Shown here one piece after another: positions 14,986 to 22,937 of a stretch of 27,298 nucleotides of DNA. The stretch is from assembly GCA_964383845.1 (NCBI GenBank), contig CAYLIF010000021.1:1-27298 (forward strand), read 5' to 3'. The notes beneath the pieces are model-generated. The model searched no databases and was not told the origin of the DNA. It worked only from the letters and a program-made list of their open reading frames with translations. The stretch comes from JAAZGD01 sp964383845. GTDB taxonomy: Bacteria; Bacillota; Clostridia; Peptostreptococcales; Anaerovoracaceae. Position numbers and translations under genes: made by a program. Numbering within the stretch: the stretch's first letter is position 1; every line of letters begins with the position of its first letter.

Positions 14986-15429
14986 TTACTTATGGTAGCT
15001 TTCGCCTTTAATTATTTTAAAGGATCTGTAAAGCTGCTCTAGCAAGAAGATTCGTATCATTTGATGGGGAAAGGTAAGGGCTGAAAAAGATAAACGTAAA
15101 TTTGATTTTTCCAAAACTTCTTGAGAAAGTCCATCTGAACCACCTATAATTATTACTACTTTGCTCTTACCTTCAATGCCTAATTTAGCGATTTCTCCCG
15201 CCAGCTCTTTTGAAGTTATGGGTTGGCCATTCATGTCCAAAGCAATAACAAAATCATCAGCTCTAAGTCTCTTAACAATATCTTCGCCCTCTTTTTTTGG
15301 GCTAGCTGCTTCTTTTAGTTCTGTTATAGTGAGCTTACAGTATTTAGACAAACGTTTTTCATATTCTTTGGACGCTTGCTTCCAGTAGTTTTCCTTCATT
15401 TTGCCTATACATAAAATATTAATGTTCAT
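14986..15429 (-). CDS. rlmH: 23S rRNA (pseudouridine-1915-N3) methyltransferase RlmH
   Basis: RlmH is a SPOUT-class methyltransferase that methylates pseudouridine 1915 in helix 69 of 23S rRNA. The C terminus (FPHQMIRIFLLEQLYRSFKI and the ending GESYHK) and IIIGGSDGLS, the SAM-binding knot region, are diagnostic. The frame is open eight codons further up, but the ATG at 15429 begins the conserved MNINIL and has GGAGG five bases upstream, so it is chosen. The resulting 147 residues are slightly shorter than the usual 155-159. It is the last gene of the yycHI-walJ block. Confidence 0.95.
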   Translation of the reverse strand: MNINILCIGKMKENYWKQASKEYEKRLSKYCKLTITELKEAASPKKEGEDIVKRLRADDFVIALDMNGQPITSKELAGEIAKLGIEGKSKVVIIIGGSDGLSQEVLEKSNLRLSFSALTFPHQMIRIFLLEQLYRSFKIIKGESYHK

Positions 15430-15459
15430 AAGCCCTCCAAGGCCAAGCGCCATTTAAAA

Positions 15460-16251
15460 CTATACTATATAAAGGACGCTGCTAGTTTCAGCTAGAAGAA
15501 CTTCCATTGTCTCTTTCTTAAAGGAATAGCCTCTATGGGAAAATGTTTGCCTCACTGTCTGAAAAACTTTTTCAGGGCGATTATTTTCTTTGCTCAGATG
15601 GGCAAAAAGAATTGTAGGCTGTTTCCTCCCGTCCTTTATAATATGGCATATTCCATCAGCAGCGGCTTGATTTGACAAATGGCCGTAGTCGCTTAGGATC
15701 CTCTTTTTAAGGAAATATGGGTAGCTACCTTCCTTTAGCATATGCTCTTCATGGTTAGCTTCTAATACTATAGTGTCTGAGTCACAGATTTCTTCTAAAA
15801 GTTCGGGTTTTAAAATTCCAGTATCTGTCACTATAGATAATTTCTTGCCTTGTGAGGTAAAAGAGTAGCCAACAGGTTCAGCTGCATCGTGGACGGTAGC
15901 AAAAGGTTTAACTTCAATATCTCCAAGCAAAAAAGCCTCCCCTGTTTGAAATGTTTGGCAACATTCTTCAAATTGTGAGGAGTCAATACGATCCCATGTT
16001 TTTTTGTTGGCAAAGGCAGGGGTATTCCCTAGTCTTTTAAGAAGAACTCGAAGACCTCTTACATGGTCAATATGTTCATGAGTTATAAGTACAGCAGAAA
16101 CATCTTTTGCTAAAGTCCCTCTTTCCTCAAGACCTAGAATAATACGTTTAGCGCTTATACCTGCATCTACCAAAATTACTGTGTCCTTTGATTTAACAAA
16201 ATAACAATTGCCAGTACTTCCACTAGAAAAGGAACAAAAATTAAATTCCAA
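15460..16251 (-). CDS. walJ: WalJ/YycJ-type metallo-beta-lactamase-fold hydrolase
   Basis: This 263-residue protein begins MEFNFCSFSSGSTGNCYFV, the typical WalJ/YycJ N terminus. It carries the metal motif THEHIDH at 57-63 (HXHXDH), with later metal-binding residues likely in VTDTGIL and GHLSNQ. The family is linked to DNA repair and coordination of cell division in Firmicutes; the substrate is unsettled. The start is TTG with GGGAG upstream. The order yycI-walJ-rlmH matches the Firmicutes wal locus without htrA. Confidence 0.9.
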   Translation of the reverse strand: MEFNFCSFSSGSTGNCYFVKSKDTVILVDAGISAKRIILGLEERGTLAKDVSAVLITHEHIDHVRGLRVLLKRLGNTPAFANKKTWDRIDSSQFEECCQTFQTGEAFLLGDIEVKPFATVHDAAEPVGYSFTSQGKKLSIVTDTGILKPELLEEICDSDTIVLEANHEEHMLKEGSYPYFLKKRILSDYGHLSNQAAADGICHIIKDGRKQPTILFAHLSKENNRPEKVFQTVRQTFSHRGYSFKKETMEVLLAETSSVLYIV

Positions 16252-16283
16252 TTAGTCGTTACTCCCTTCTTATCTATATATGT

Positions 16284-17075
16284 CTATATTTGAGCAGCTG
16301 TAAAATACATTTTTTCTCCCTCATTGTATGTAATGCACCATGCAGGAAAGGCAGTATCTGTTACTGTATCTTCTAGATTCGATTCTTCAGTGTTTAGCCA
16401 ATATGTCAATTCTATTGTGGTTACTATCCATTTTTCTTCGGGTTCTTTTTCACTTACCAAGGCAAGAAGGGCAATGGCAGGATCCATTACAGAAACTTTC
16501 CTCTTGTTGCTATTTATAGGTTTCAACCATAGAGCCTCCATATCAACTAGGCCGCCTTGTCTAAATTTACAAATAAGTGTGCTTTCTTCTAAATTAATTC
16601 CGTCGTAGATATTTTCAAACTCCACCTGAACGAAGTCATCATCAGTTATAAATATTCTTTCAAACTTTACGCTTTCATTCATAAAACCAAGGGCAGAAAT
16701 GAAATCTACTGAAGCTGCTACATAGGCATTTGCAACATCTGCATTATCTATATTCAACCACTCTGGTTTACCATCCCTAGGAAATTTATCTTTGATATGA
16801 AAAATATCAGAAGCACCTTCACTTGCCAGTAAGGCTTTCACCTCTTCATCCACGCTACGAACCAGTTCCACAGCAACAACATCCATAGCTTTTGAGTGTT
16901 TGGGTATTTTTGTTTCCAAGTATACACCTCTATGTTCCAACAATGTTATAAGTGCTTCCTGGTCAAAAGCTTCAGGGTCGTCCTTCACTCCCATTGTTCC
17001 ATATGTAGCCACAAGAAATATATTGGTTACTAGAAGGGCAACAATTAATATTGTTTTGGCTTTAGACCAATCCAT
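16284..17075 (-). CDS. yycI: YycI-like membrane-anchored regulator
   Basis: This 263-residue protein has one N-terminal membrane anchor (about 8-26, AKTILIVALLVTNIFLVAT) after the characteristic MDWSK start, with the remainder outside the cell. YycI and YycH jointly modulate the essential WalK sensor kinase in Bacillus and Staphylococcus. The C-terminal region (EEKWIVTTIELTYWLNTEES, then PAWCITYNEGEKMYFTA) fits the YycI fold. AAGGAG precedes the ATG. It lies 14 bp after the YycH-like gene. Identification rests on the N terminus, topology and gene order. Confidence 0.8.
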   Translation of the reverse strand: MDWSKAKTILIVALLVTNIFLVATYGTMGVKDDPEAFDQEALITLLEHRGVYLETKIPKHSKAMDVVAVELVRSVDEEVKALLASEGASDIFHIKDKFPRDGKPEWLNIDNADVANAYVAASVDFISALGFMNESVKFERIFITDDDFVQVEFENIYDGINLEESTLICKFRQGGLVDMEALWLKPINSNKRKVSVMDPAIALLALVSEKEPEEKWIVTTIELTYWLNTEESNLEDTVTDTAFPAWCITYNEGEKMYFTAAQI

Positions 17076-17089
17076 CTTTACCCATCTCC

Positions 17090-18577
17090 TTATCTTACAG
17101 AATAACCCATTGGTAGGGCGTCCCTTATACTATAGTAAAATTCCAGGGTCTTCCCCTTCTTCTGGAATGAAAAACCCCAACAAGTTTCCAGCTTGCCTAG
17201 GCCTTCATCTGATTTCTCAAACCTCGTTAATACAAGCCTAATCCCTTTTATTCCATCTACAAGTTGTTGAAAGGCCTCTTCTTTTTCGTATTCAAGAATC
17301 CCTTGGTCTTTAAGGATTTGAGCCATTTCTTCATAATTCTTTGCAAGCACGTTTACCGCAGTGTATTCTCCAGCTGACAGAATCTTGTCCTGGGTGCTTT
17401 CTACTATAAATAAATCCCTTGAGAAGGCTGTAACTGTATCTCCAGTACATTCTACTATAAAAGATGCTCCTTCTTCATATAAAATTGCTGAGCTCTTTTG
17501 TATTTGAAAATAAAATGTAATTTTCGGGATTTTCCCATCTTCTTTTTTCACCTTAAAAAGTCTTATGTCTTCAGTTTCTCCCAAAGCATTTTGGCTTCCT
17601 CCATGAAGAGCAATAAAATCCAAGGCCATTTCTAAAGATTCTAGATCTGATCCTAATTTTTTTGATCCGCTCTCTCTCTTGTATCCAAAGGATCCATCTT
17701 TTTCTGCCACAAAAACTCTTTCTCCGTAACCATACATATAGGTTACTCTACCCTTTGCATCCTCTATTACTCTAGTAAAATCAAAAGTTTCGCCAAAAAA
17801 TGTTTTTGCCAAGGTCTTTTCAAAGGCGCTTCCACCAATGTTTCTTTCGTTATTGTAGGTACTTATAGTGTATGCGAACTCCGTTGGTAAAGGCACAAGT
17901 GTTCCATTTGCTGTTTCTTCTCCCACCAATTCATAAAGGGGGTAGGCTACATAGGCGGCTTCAGTTAAATCTTTGTATATAGGCATGAAGCTGTTAGCTT
18001 GGGCAAAGTCTCCTTCTCCAACAATTCGATAATAGCTACTTTGTTTGCGATCATAAATAAATAGGCTCTCCATACTTCCAAAGCTATATGCTATTTCAGA
18101 AAGATTAGCAATACTTGTGGTTCCTGATGGTTGAAAAATGTTATAGAGTTGAAGGGTTTCCTTAAAGGGTAAATCGTAATCAAAAACAACTTTTATTGAT
18201 TCGCTAGAAAGAACCTCTTGGTACTGTTCTTTTGTTATACTTTCAACAAAGATATCGCCTGAAGAAAAAAAATCACCTATAACTCTTGAGAAAGATAGAC
18301 CTGTTGGGTTCCACCAATATTTTCGTGTATCTCTGTTAATTACGCCATATCTTCCATCTCCCCGGGAAATTTCTATGATTCCTGGAGCAATTACCTCTTG
18401 GGCAGTAAAACTTTTATAGCTGTCATTTTGATTAACAAAGTTATCTAGGTTGATATCAATAGGTTTAAGGTTCCACCAAAAACCATACAAAAGTAGTATT
18501 GTTGACAAGAACAATACTACAATTATAACGCTTTTGGCGAATTCAATATTCTTTTGTTTTTTCTTAGCTTCTATCAT
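17090..18577 (-). CDS. yycH: YycH-like membrane-anchored regulator
   Basis: This 495-residue protein has a single N-terminal membrane helix (about 17-33, SVIIVVLFLSTILLLYG) and a large extracytoplasmic part, the topology of YycH. Position immediately before yycI supports the call. Sequence similarity to classical YycH is not obvious by eye, so the name depends on topology, size and synteny. GAGGAACG precedes the ATG. No walR or walK gene is adjacent; the gene upstream encodes an unrecognised exported protein instead. Confidence 0.65.
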   Translation of the reverse strand: MIEAKKKQKNIEFAKSVIIVVLFLSTILLLYGFWWNLKPIDINLDNFVNQNDSYKSFTAQEVIAPGIIEISRGDGRYGVINRDTRKYWWNPTGLSFSRVIGDFFSSGDIFVESITKEQYQEVLSSESIKVVFDYDLPFKETLQLYNIFQPSGTTSIANLSEIAYSFGSMESLFIYDRKQSSYYRIVGEGDFAQANSFMPIYKDLTEAAYVAYPLYELVGEETANGTLVPLPTEFAYTISTYNNERNIGGSAFEKTLAKTFFGETFDFTRVIEDAKGRVTYMYGYGERVFVAEKDGSFGYKRESGSKKLGSDLESLEMALDFIALHGGSQNALGETEDIRLFKVKKEDGKIPKITFYFQIQKSSAILYEEGASFIVECTGDTVTAFSRDLFIVESTQDKILSAGEYTAVNVLAKNYEEMAQILKDQGILEYEKEEAFQQLVDGIKGIRLVLTRFEKSDEGLGKLETCWGFSFQKKGKTLEFYYSIRDALPMGYSVR

Positions 18578-18607
18578 CTTCGTTCCTCAAATAGTTAAGG
18601 AAAGAAT

Positions 18608-19240
18608 TTATTTCCCAAAAATAGACTTTAATAGATTTTGTAGGAAACTAACTGTTCCTGGTTGTGAGTTTTTAAAAACACTTGGTTTTACAGGCTGAGC
18701 TGCTTTTTCTTTTACGAATACTATTTGTTCTTTTGTATAGATTGCTTTGTCTTCTGCATCTATAGTATCTATTTTAATCTTATATACACCTGTAGAAAGA
18801 TTCTCAACTTTTTTAGTAAAGAATGCAAGATCACTAGTAGATGTAAAGGTTACGGTTTCTGTTACCCATCCTTGAAGAACCTGTATTGAAGGACTAGCAG
18901 CTGCTGAACTACCTGCTTGGATGGCTTTTAATTCCTCTTGCACCTTGTCCCACTCGGTAAATGAAAGAGTTACAGGGTTACCAGCCGAATCATGTTTTAC
19001 CTGTTTGTAGACATTTATTTTGATGGTTTCCGGAGCCGTTAGCTTTATGGAGATTAAAATACTATTGGCATATACCGTGGCATTGTGCAATGGATTTACA
19101 ACTGTGACTGCAGGGTCTTCCGCTCCATAGGCTTTATCAGTAGAGGATGTGAAAGCCACAACAAAAATCAATGCTACTATTACTAGCATTGCCAGAAGCC
19201 TATTCCAGTTGATTTTGTTTTCCAAAAATGTGTTGTTCAT
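18608..19240 (-). CDS. Unrecognised exported protein at the head of the yycHI block
   Basis: This 210-residue protein has an N-terminal hydrophobic segment (about 15-31, LLAMLVIVALIFVVAFT) followed by KAYGAED, a good signal-peptidase site near residue 40. The mature part starts VTVVNPLHNATVYANSILISIKLTAPETIKINVYKQ, which looks like an Ig-like or fibronectin-like beta sandwich, and a second beta-rich stretch (STGVYKIKIDTID) follows. A proline-rich linker leads to a short hydrophobic, positively charged tail, FLQNLLKSIFGK. I recognise no family. It starts the transcript that continues into yycH and yycI, so a role at the cell surface connected to that pair is possible. Confidence 0.8.
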   Translation of the reverse strand: MNNTFLENKINWNRLLAMLVIVALIFVVAFTSSTDKAYGAEDPAVTVVNPLHNATVYANSILISIKLTAPETIKINVYKQVKHDSAGNPVTLSFTEWDKVQEELKAIQAGSSAAASPSIQVLQGWVTETVTFTSTSDLAFFTKKVENLSTGVYKIKIDTIDAEDKAIYTKEQIVFVKEKAAQPVKPSVFKNSQPGTVSFLQNLLKSIFGK

Positions 19241-19271
19241 CTTTTCCTCATCTATTTATATTATCATACTT

Positions 19272-19299
19272 TTTATACTATAACATATTCATGTTACAA
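19272..19299 (-). promoter_or_regulatory. Promoter and operator-like dyad of the yycHI block
   Basis: On the minus strand TTGTAA (19299-19294), a 16-bp spacer and TATAAA (19277-19272). The spacer and -35 edge hold the inverted repeat TAACAT-N4-ATGTTA at 19281-19296, a likely repressor or response-regulator site. Confidence 0.5.
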
Positions 19300-19339
19300 G
19301 TACATTACAGGGAAATTAAGGTGGCTTTACACTAAGTGT

Positions 19340-19368
19340 TTGCAACAATTGTAGTTTCTGTGTAAAAT
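19340..19368 (+). promoter_or_regulatory. Promoter of rnhA, predicted leaderless
   Basis: TTGCAA (19340-19345), a 17-bp spacer and TAAAAT (19363-19368). Six bases later comes the ATG, so transcription should start on the A of the start codon. No ribosome-binding site is present. Confidence 0.6.
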
Positions 19369-19374
19369 GGTTCT

Positions 19375-19923
19375 ATGAAAACATTAAACATCTATACAGA
19401 CGGAGCCTGCTCCGGTAATCAAAACGCTGAAAATATTGGGGGATGGGGAGCTATTCTAGAATTTGGAGATGCTCGCAAGGAGCTTTACGGTAGCGAAGCC
19501 AATACCACTAACAATCGAATGGAAATGCAAGCTCTGATAGCTGCTTTAGAAGCTATCAAACGAGACAATCAAAATATTAGGGTTTTTTCTGATAGCTCTT
19601 ATTTAGTGGAGTGTTTCCGCAAAGGTTGGTACAAAGAATGGAGAAGCAATGGTTGGAAAACCAAGGCCAGAAAGCCTGTGGAAAACCAAGATTTGTGGGA
19701 AAAACTCCTTGCTCACTTAGATAACCATTCCATAACATTCTACCGTGTTAAAGGCCATGTTAATTTAAACAGTAAGTCTATTGATCCAAGTAAATTATAT
19801 CAACAATTCTTAGATTGGAATGGACCTTACTTCTCCTACGAGGAGTTTGTATACATAGTAGAGAAAAATAATAGAGCTGATTTATTGGCTAACAAAGGGG
19901 TGGATGAGCTAAGGAAGTTTTGA
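19375..19923 (+). CDS. rnhA: Ribonuclease HI with an internal insertion
   Basis: RNase HI degrades the RNA strand of RNA-DNA hybrids. All four catalytic acids are visible: D9 (YTDGACSGN), E50 (NRMEM), D73 (SDSSY) and D169 (NRADLLAN), with H128 in VKGHV. The protein is 182 residues; the extra length comes mainly from about 34 residues (roughly 131-164) inserted between VKGHVN and NNRADLLAN, where the family normally has a short loop. The start has no Shine-Dalgarno sequence and a promoter six bases away. The last 88 bases, including the D169 codon, overlap cvpA on the other strand. Confidence 0.93.
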   Translation: MKTLNIYTDGACSGNQNAENIGGWGAILEFGDARKELYGSEANTTNNRMEMQALIAALEAIKRDNQNIRVFSDSSYLVECFRKGWYKEWRSNGWKTKARKPVENQDLWEKLLAHLDNHSITFYRVKGHVNLNSKSIDPSKLYQQFLDWNGPYFSYEEFVYIVEKNNRADLLANKGVDELRKF

Positions 19924-20561
19924 AATACAATAACAACCAGATTGTTGTTATACATCTCCTTAACGATAAAAGACTTGTCTATGGCGGCGCTAATTATTTG
20001 GGTTAAATCAGCACTAGTTAAGGCGGCTAAAGGAATCAATAAAGCTAATAGCACATAGGATAAAAGAATTCCTGTAACACAGCCTGCTACAGCTCCCAAA
20101 GCTCCGTCAACCATTCCTGTAAGTCCACGTCTATTCTTCTTTGAAAGCAATCCAACCAAAATATATAAAGCTAATTTGATGGCGAGTATCACCAAGACAA
20201 AACTTAGTAGTGTAAATGTTATGTCTGCCATTCTAGTTGCCATAAAGGCTGAAACGTTTCCTGTAACTGTATCAAGACCTTTGGATAGAGCACTGGGAAA
20301 TATGTCAAAAGTAGCTGCAGTTCCAGGTACTGAATCAGCAAACTTGTCAGTTAATGCTTCTTTTATGTTCTCGTAAACCTTTGTGTTGGCCAGTAGCCAC
20401 TGTTGAACTTTGGGAGACCACACAAAGGCTAATACCATTGAAAGAATCCAACCAATGGCATGAAGAAAGGTTCTTATGAAACCCTTGGCATAGCCCGTTA
20501 TAACGGACAAGGCAATTACTAAAACCAAAATTATATCCGGAAGCAAATTCAAAATATTCAT
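19836..20561 (-). CDS. CvpA-family membrane protein
   Basis: This 241-residue protein has four or so membrane segments, starting with LPDIILVLVIALSVITGYAKGFIRTFLHAIG, the usual CvpA opening (a short helix, then the glycine-rich GYxKGF turn). A second hydrophobic pair (about 108-132 and 147-180) follows. The family is associated with colicin V production and envelope stress; a transport role is suspected but not proven. The last 28 residues are read antisense to rnhA. There is no ribosome-binding site before the ATG, and a TTGTAA-17-TAAGAT promoter ends seven bases from it. The amrS gene ends 80 bp upstream, so read-through from that operon is also possible. Confidence 0.88.
   Translation of the reverse strand: MNILNLLPDIILVLVIALSVITGYAKGFIRTFLHAIGWILSMVLAFVWSPKVQQWLLANTKVYENIKEALTDKFADSVPGTAATFDIFPSALSKGLDTVTGNVSAFMATRMADITFTLLSFVLVILAIKLALYILVGLLSKKNRRGLTGMVDGALGAVAGCVTGILLSYVLLALLIPLAALTSADLTQIISAAIDKSFIVKEMYNNNLVVIVFQNFLSSSTPLLANKSALLFFSTMYTNSS
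19930..19951. other. Hairpin at the rnhA/cvpA convergence
   Basis: ATAACAAC-N6-GTTGTTAT starts seven bases after the rnhA stop codon and lies inside cvpA codons. It has no following T tract on either strand, so it is a poor classic terminator. It is the only structure found to separate the convergent transcripts. Confidence 0.5.
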
Positions 20562-20568
20562 ACTTTAT

Positions 20569-20597
20569 ATCTTAAGGCATCAACCCTTTATTTACAA
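20569..20597 (-). promoter_or_regulatory. Possible cvpA promoter, near-leaderless
   Basis: On the minus strand TTGTAA (20597-20592), a 17-bp spacer and TAAGAT (20574-20569), with seven bases to the ATG. The predicted start is one base before the start codon. The gene lacks a Shine-Dalgarno sequence, which fits. Confidence 0.42.
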
Positions 20598-20641
20598 TGA
20601 TTAATTTACCTTTTCCCGAACAATCCCTTCTGCTTTTACCC

Positions 20642-21511
20642 TTAATAATTACCTTTAAAAACGTATTTTAATCTTTCACTGGCAATAGCTGCAAGATAGT
20701 CGATTGTTTGCCTTGATGTGGGAGCTTTATCTTTCATTTTATACTGTGGGAAAAACCGAGAAATATGTAAGGGTATCTTGGGATTCATAGATGCTATCCA
20801 CCTTGATAGGGCTTCCATTTCTTCTGCTTCGTCATTTTCTTCTGGGATTATAAGACAGGTTATTTCTAGATGACATTCTTCTGCTGCTGATTCCGCATTT
20901 CTCATTACAACCTCTAACTCTCCCCCCACTTTATCATAAAAATCTTGAGAGAAAGCTTTTACGTCTATGTTCACGGCATCTATATATGGCAAAAGTTCTT
21001 TCCATGGTTTTTCATTACAGTAGCCATTGGTAATCAAGATATTTTTAAGTCCTGCCTCTCTTGCCAAGATCCCACAGTCCCAGAGATACTCATAGCCTAT
21101 TATAGGCTCGTTGTAGGTATAGGCAATTCCAATATTTCCCTTGTCTTTAGCAGCTAAGGCTAAATCTATTAGCTTATTTGGCATAATGGTTTCGTATTTC
21201 GAATAATAGTTTCCCGTGGTCTCACTCCACTCATCTTGGTATTCCATAGACAAACTACTGTTTTGGCAGAAAGGACACCGTAAATTACATCCATAGCTTC
21301 CCACAGATAGTACATGGCTGCCTGGATGGAATCGAAAAAGAGGTTTTTTTTCTACTGGGTCTAAGCCAATAGCCGCAATTCTTCCGTAATTTAAAGCTAC
21401 TATTTCCCCATCCACATTCCCTCTGCCACCACAAAAACCTACTTGGTCAAGACCAAGAACACAGTTTTTTGGACAAATCTCACAAGTTATTCTTTGTTGT
21501 ATGCTTTTCAT
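20642..21511 (-). CDS. amrS: AmmeMemoRadiSam system radical SAM enzyme AmrS
   Basis: The 289-residue protein has the radical SAM motif CX3CX2C at C75, C79 and C82 (GCNLRCPFC). An N-terminal cysteine group, C10, C13, C17 and C27, is characteristic of the AmrS/PflA-like subfamily. RISRFFPQYKM-like sequence (HISRFFPQYKM, about 247-257) is also a family marker. The radical chemistry of this system is not established to my knowledge. AAGGAGGGATCC precedes the ATG. It directly follows the fused Memo-AMMECR1 gene, its constant genomic partner, with a 25-bp gap. Confidence 0.93.
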   Translation of the reverse strand: MKSIQQRITCEICPKNCVLGLDQVGFCGGRGNVDGEIVALNYGRIAAIGLDPVEKKPLFRFHPGSHVLSVGSYGCNLRCPFCQNSSLSMEYQDEWSETTGNYYSKYETIMPNKLIDLALAAKDKGNIGIAYTYNEPIIGYEYLWDCGILAREAGLKNILITNGYCNEKPWKELLPYIDAVNIDVKAFSQDFYDKVGGELEVVMRNAESAAEECHLEITCLIIPEENDEAEEMEALSRWIASMNPKIPLHISRFFPQYKMKDKAPTSRQTIDYLAAIASERLKYVFKGNY

Positions 21512-21536
21512 GGATCCCTCCTTTTGTCCTTTCCCT

Positions 21537-22937
21537 CTATTTGTACCGACTTACTTTAAATTTTTTCATGGTATAGGGAGAACCTTCTTGGATTCCAGCC
21601 TTTTGAAGTGCAATAGAGACTTGCTTTTCTGGGGTATCGATTCCTTCAAGGTTGGGAAGTAGCAAACCCTTGCGGTGTCCACTTTCCACAATCACTCCAT
21701 ATTCTTTAGGATCAAGATCTTCCATAGTTGCTGCAGGCTCTGCGTTCCCAAGGACATCAACGCTATATTCTAAATAGGGTAACTCTTCTAGTGAAACAGA
21801 TTCAAATCTAGGATCCTCAAGTCCTGCACTTATGGCATTATGAAGGATTTCCTTTCCAATTGAAGTTTGAATAGGTAGGGTTGTGCCAATACAACCTCTT
21901 AGCTCACCATGCTTTTTTAAGGTAACAAAAACTCCTGCCTGTTTTTTCGTCAGTTCTTCTGTAAGTAGTTCTTGAGGAATTTCATCTAGGCCTATTTCAC
22001 GTTTTTCTTTTATTTTTGTTTCTAGGGACCTTCGAGCCAATTGAACGAAAGGGTCTTCCTTGGTCTGTTCTTTTTCTAGACGTTGTTTTTCACCCTTTTC
22101 GAAAATCACATCAAAACGTCTATTAGGGTTTTCTTCCAAAGGTAAAAAGCTTCCAACTAAATACCCTACCCCAAATGGACCTTCATAAGATAGCATTTGT
22201 GATTCTACATCCCTTCCATCCAGCACTCCTGCTAGGGTAACTAAAGATTTAAATCCGCATTCTGCTGCCGCTTCAGAAAAATCACTTCCAATATTCATAA
22301 GGTCTGCGAAATTCCCGCTAGCCACTATTTCTTGGATTTTTTTGTCAAAGACAGGGCCTTCAGGAGCAAAACCGTAAGGGCCTTCTTCTAGCAATTTGTG
22401 AGACATGTCTCCGCTGGCAATGAAAACTGTTTTTCTGCCAAGGGCCTCTGTGACTTCCGTAATAATTTTCCCTAAGCGATAATGTTGAACTACTGATTGG
22501 CCTGAAATGCCTATTCGCACAACTTTAAAATCCTCGTAATGCTCTTTGATAAGAGCAAGTGGAACAGTAGTTCCGTGATCTAAAGCCTTGTCTTTTTCAC
22601 CTTGGTCACCTGCCATTATTCCTTGGGCCATTGCCCTTTCAGAAATCAGCTTTGCAAAATCTTGATCATATTCAACTTGAATAAAACTGCTTTTTCCTGC
22701 CCCAAAACGAGAAAAATCACCGCGGGCAAAAGAGCCAGGTGAAATGTGAAAGTAATCCGAATACATAATTGAATGGGGGGACATGATTATTATTGTTTCT
22801 GGCCGTAGTTCTCGAATTTTTTGGCCTACCTTTTCATAGGCCTCTACTGTTTTTTTGATCTTATTTTCTTGCCCTCTTCCTACCTCTTCTATAATAAGTG
22901 GGGGATGAGGTAGCAGAAAGGCTGCTAACATTTTCAT
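21537..22937 (-). CDS. Fused Memo-AMMECR1 protein (AmmeMemoRadiSam components B and A)
   Basis: One 466-residue chain joins a Memo domain (about 1-270) to an AMMECR1 domain (about 290-466). The Memo part is related to class III extradiol dioxygenases and shows candidate metal residues H11 (PHPP), H55 (SPHS), H121 (LDHG), H180 (GDMSH) and C227 (ECGF). The AMMECR1 part has the signature LRGCIG at 346-351. In many prokaryotes these are separate genes next to amrS. The ATG overlaps the racemase stop codon (AAAATGA), so translation is coupled. The biochemical role of the system is unresolved; neighbours here suggest amino-acid metabolism only by association. Confidence 0.92.
   Translation of the reverse strand: MKMLAAFLLPHPPLIIEEVGRGQENKIKKTVEAYEKVGQKIRELRPETIIIMSPHSIMYSDYFHISPGSFARGDFSRFGAGKSSFIQVEYDQDFAKLISERAMAQGIMAGDQGEKDKALDHGTTVPLALIKEHYEDFKVVRIGISGQSVVQHYRLGKIITEVTEALGRKTVFIASGDMSHKLLEEGPYGFAPEGPVFDKKIQEIVASGNFADLMNIGSDFSEAAAECGFKSLVTLAGVLDGRDVESQMLSYEGPFGVGYLVGSFLPLEENPNRRFDVIFEKGEKQRLEKEQTKEDPFVQLARRSLETKIKEKREIGLDEIPQELLTEELTKKQAGVFVTLKKHGELRGCIGTTLPIQTSIGKEILHNAISAGLEDPRFESVSLEELPYLEYSVDVLGNAEPAATMEDLDPKEYGVIVESGHRKGLLLPNLEGIDTPEKQVSIALQKAGIQEGSPYTMKKFKVSRYK

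Noticed and set aside
15427..15453. Upstream ATG start for rlmH
   Set aside because: The internal ATG at 15429 begins the conserved MNINI sequence and has GGAGG at ideal spacing, which itself lies within the upstream extension.
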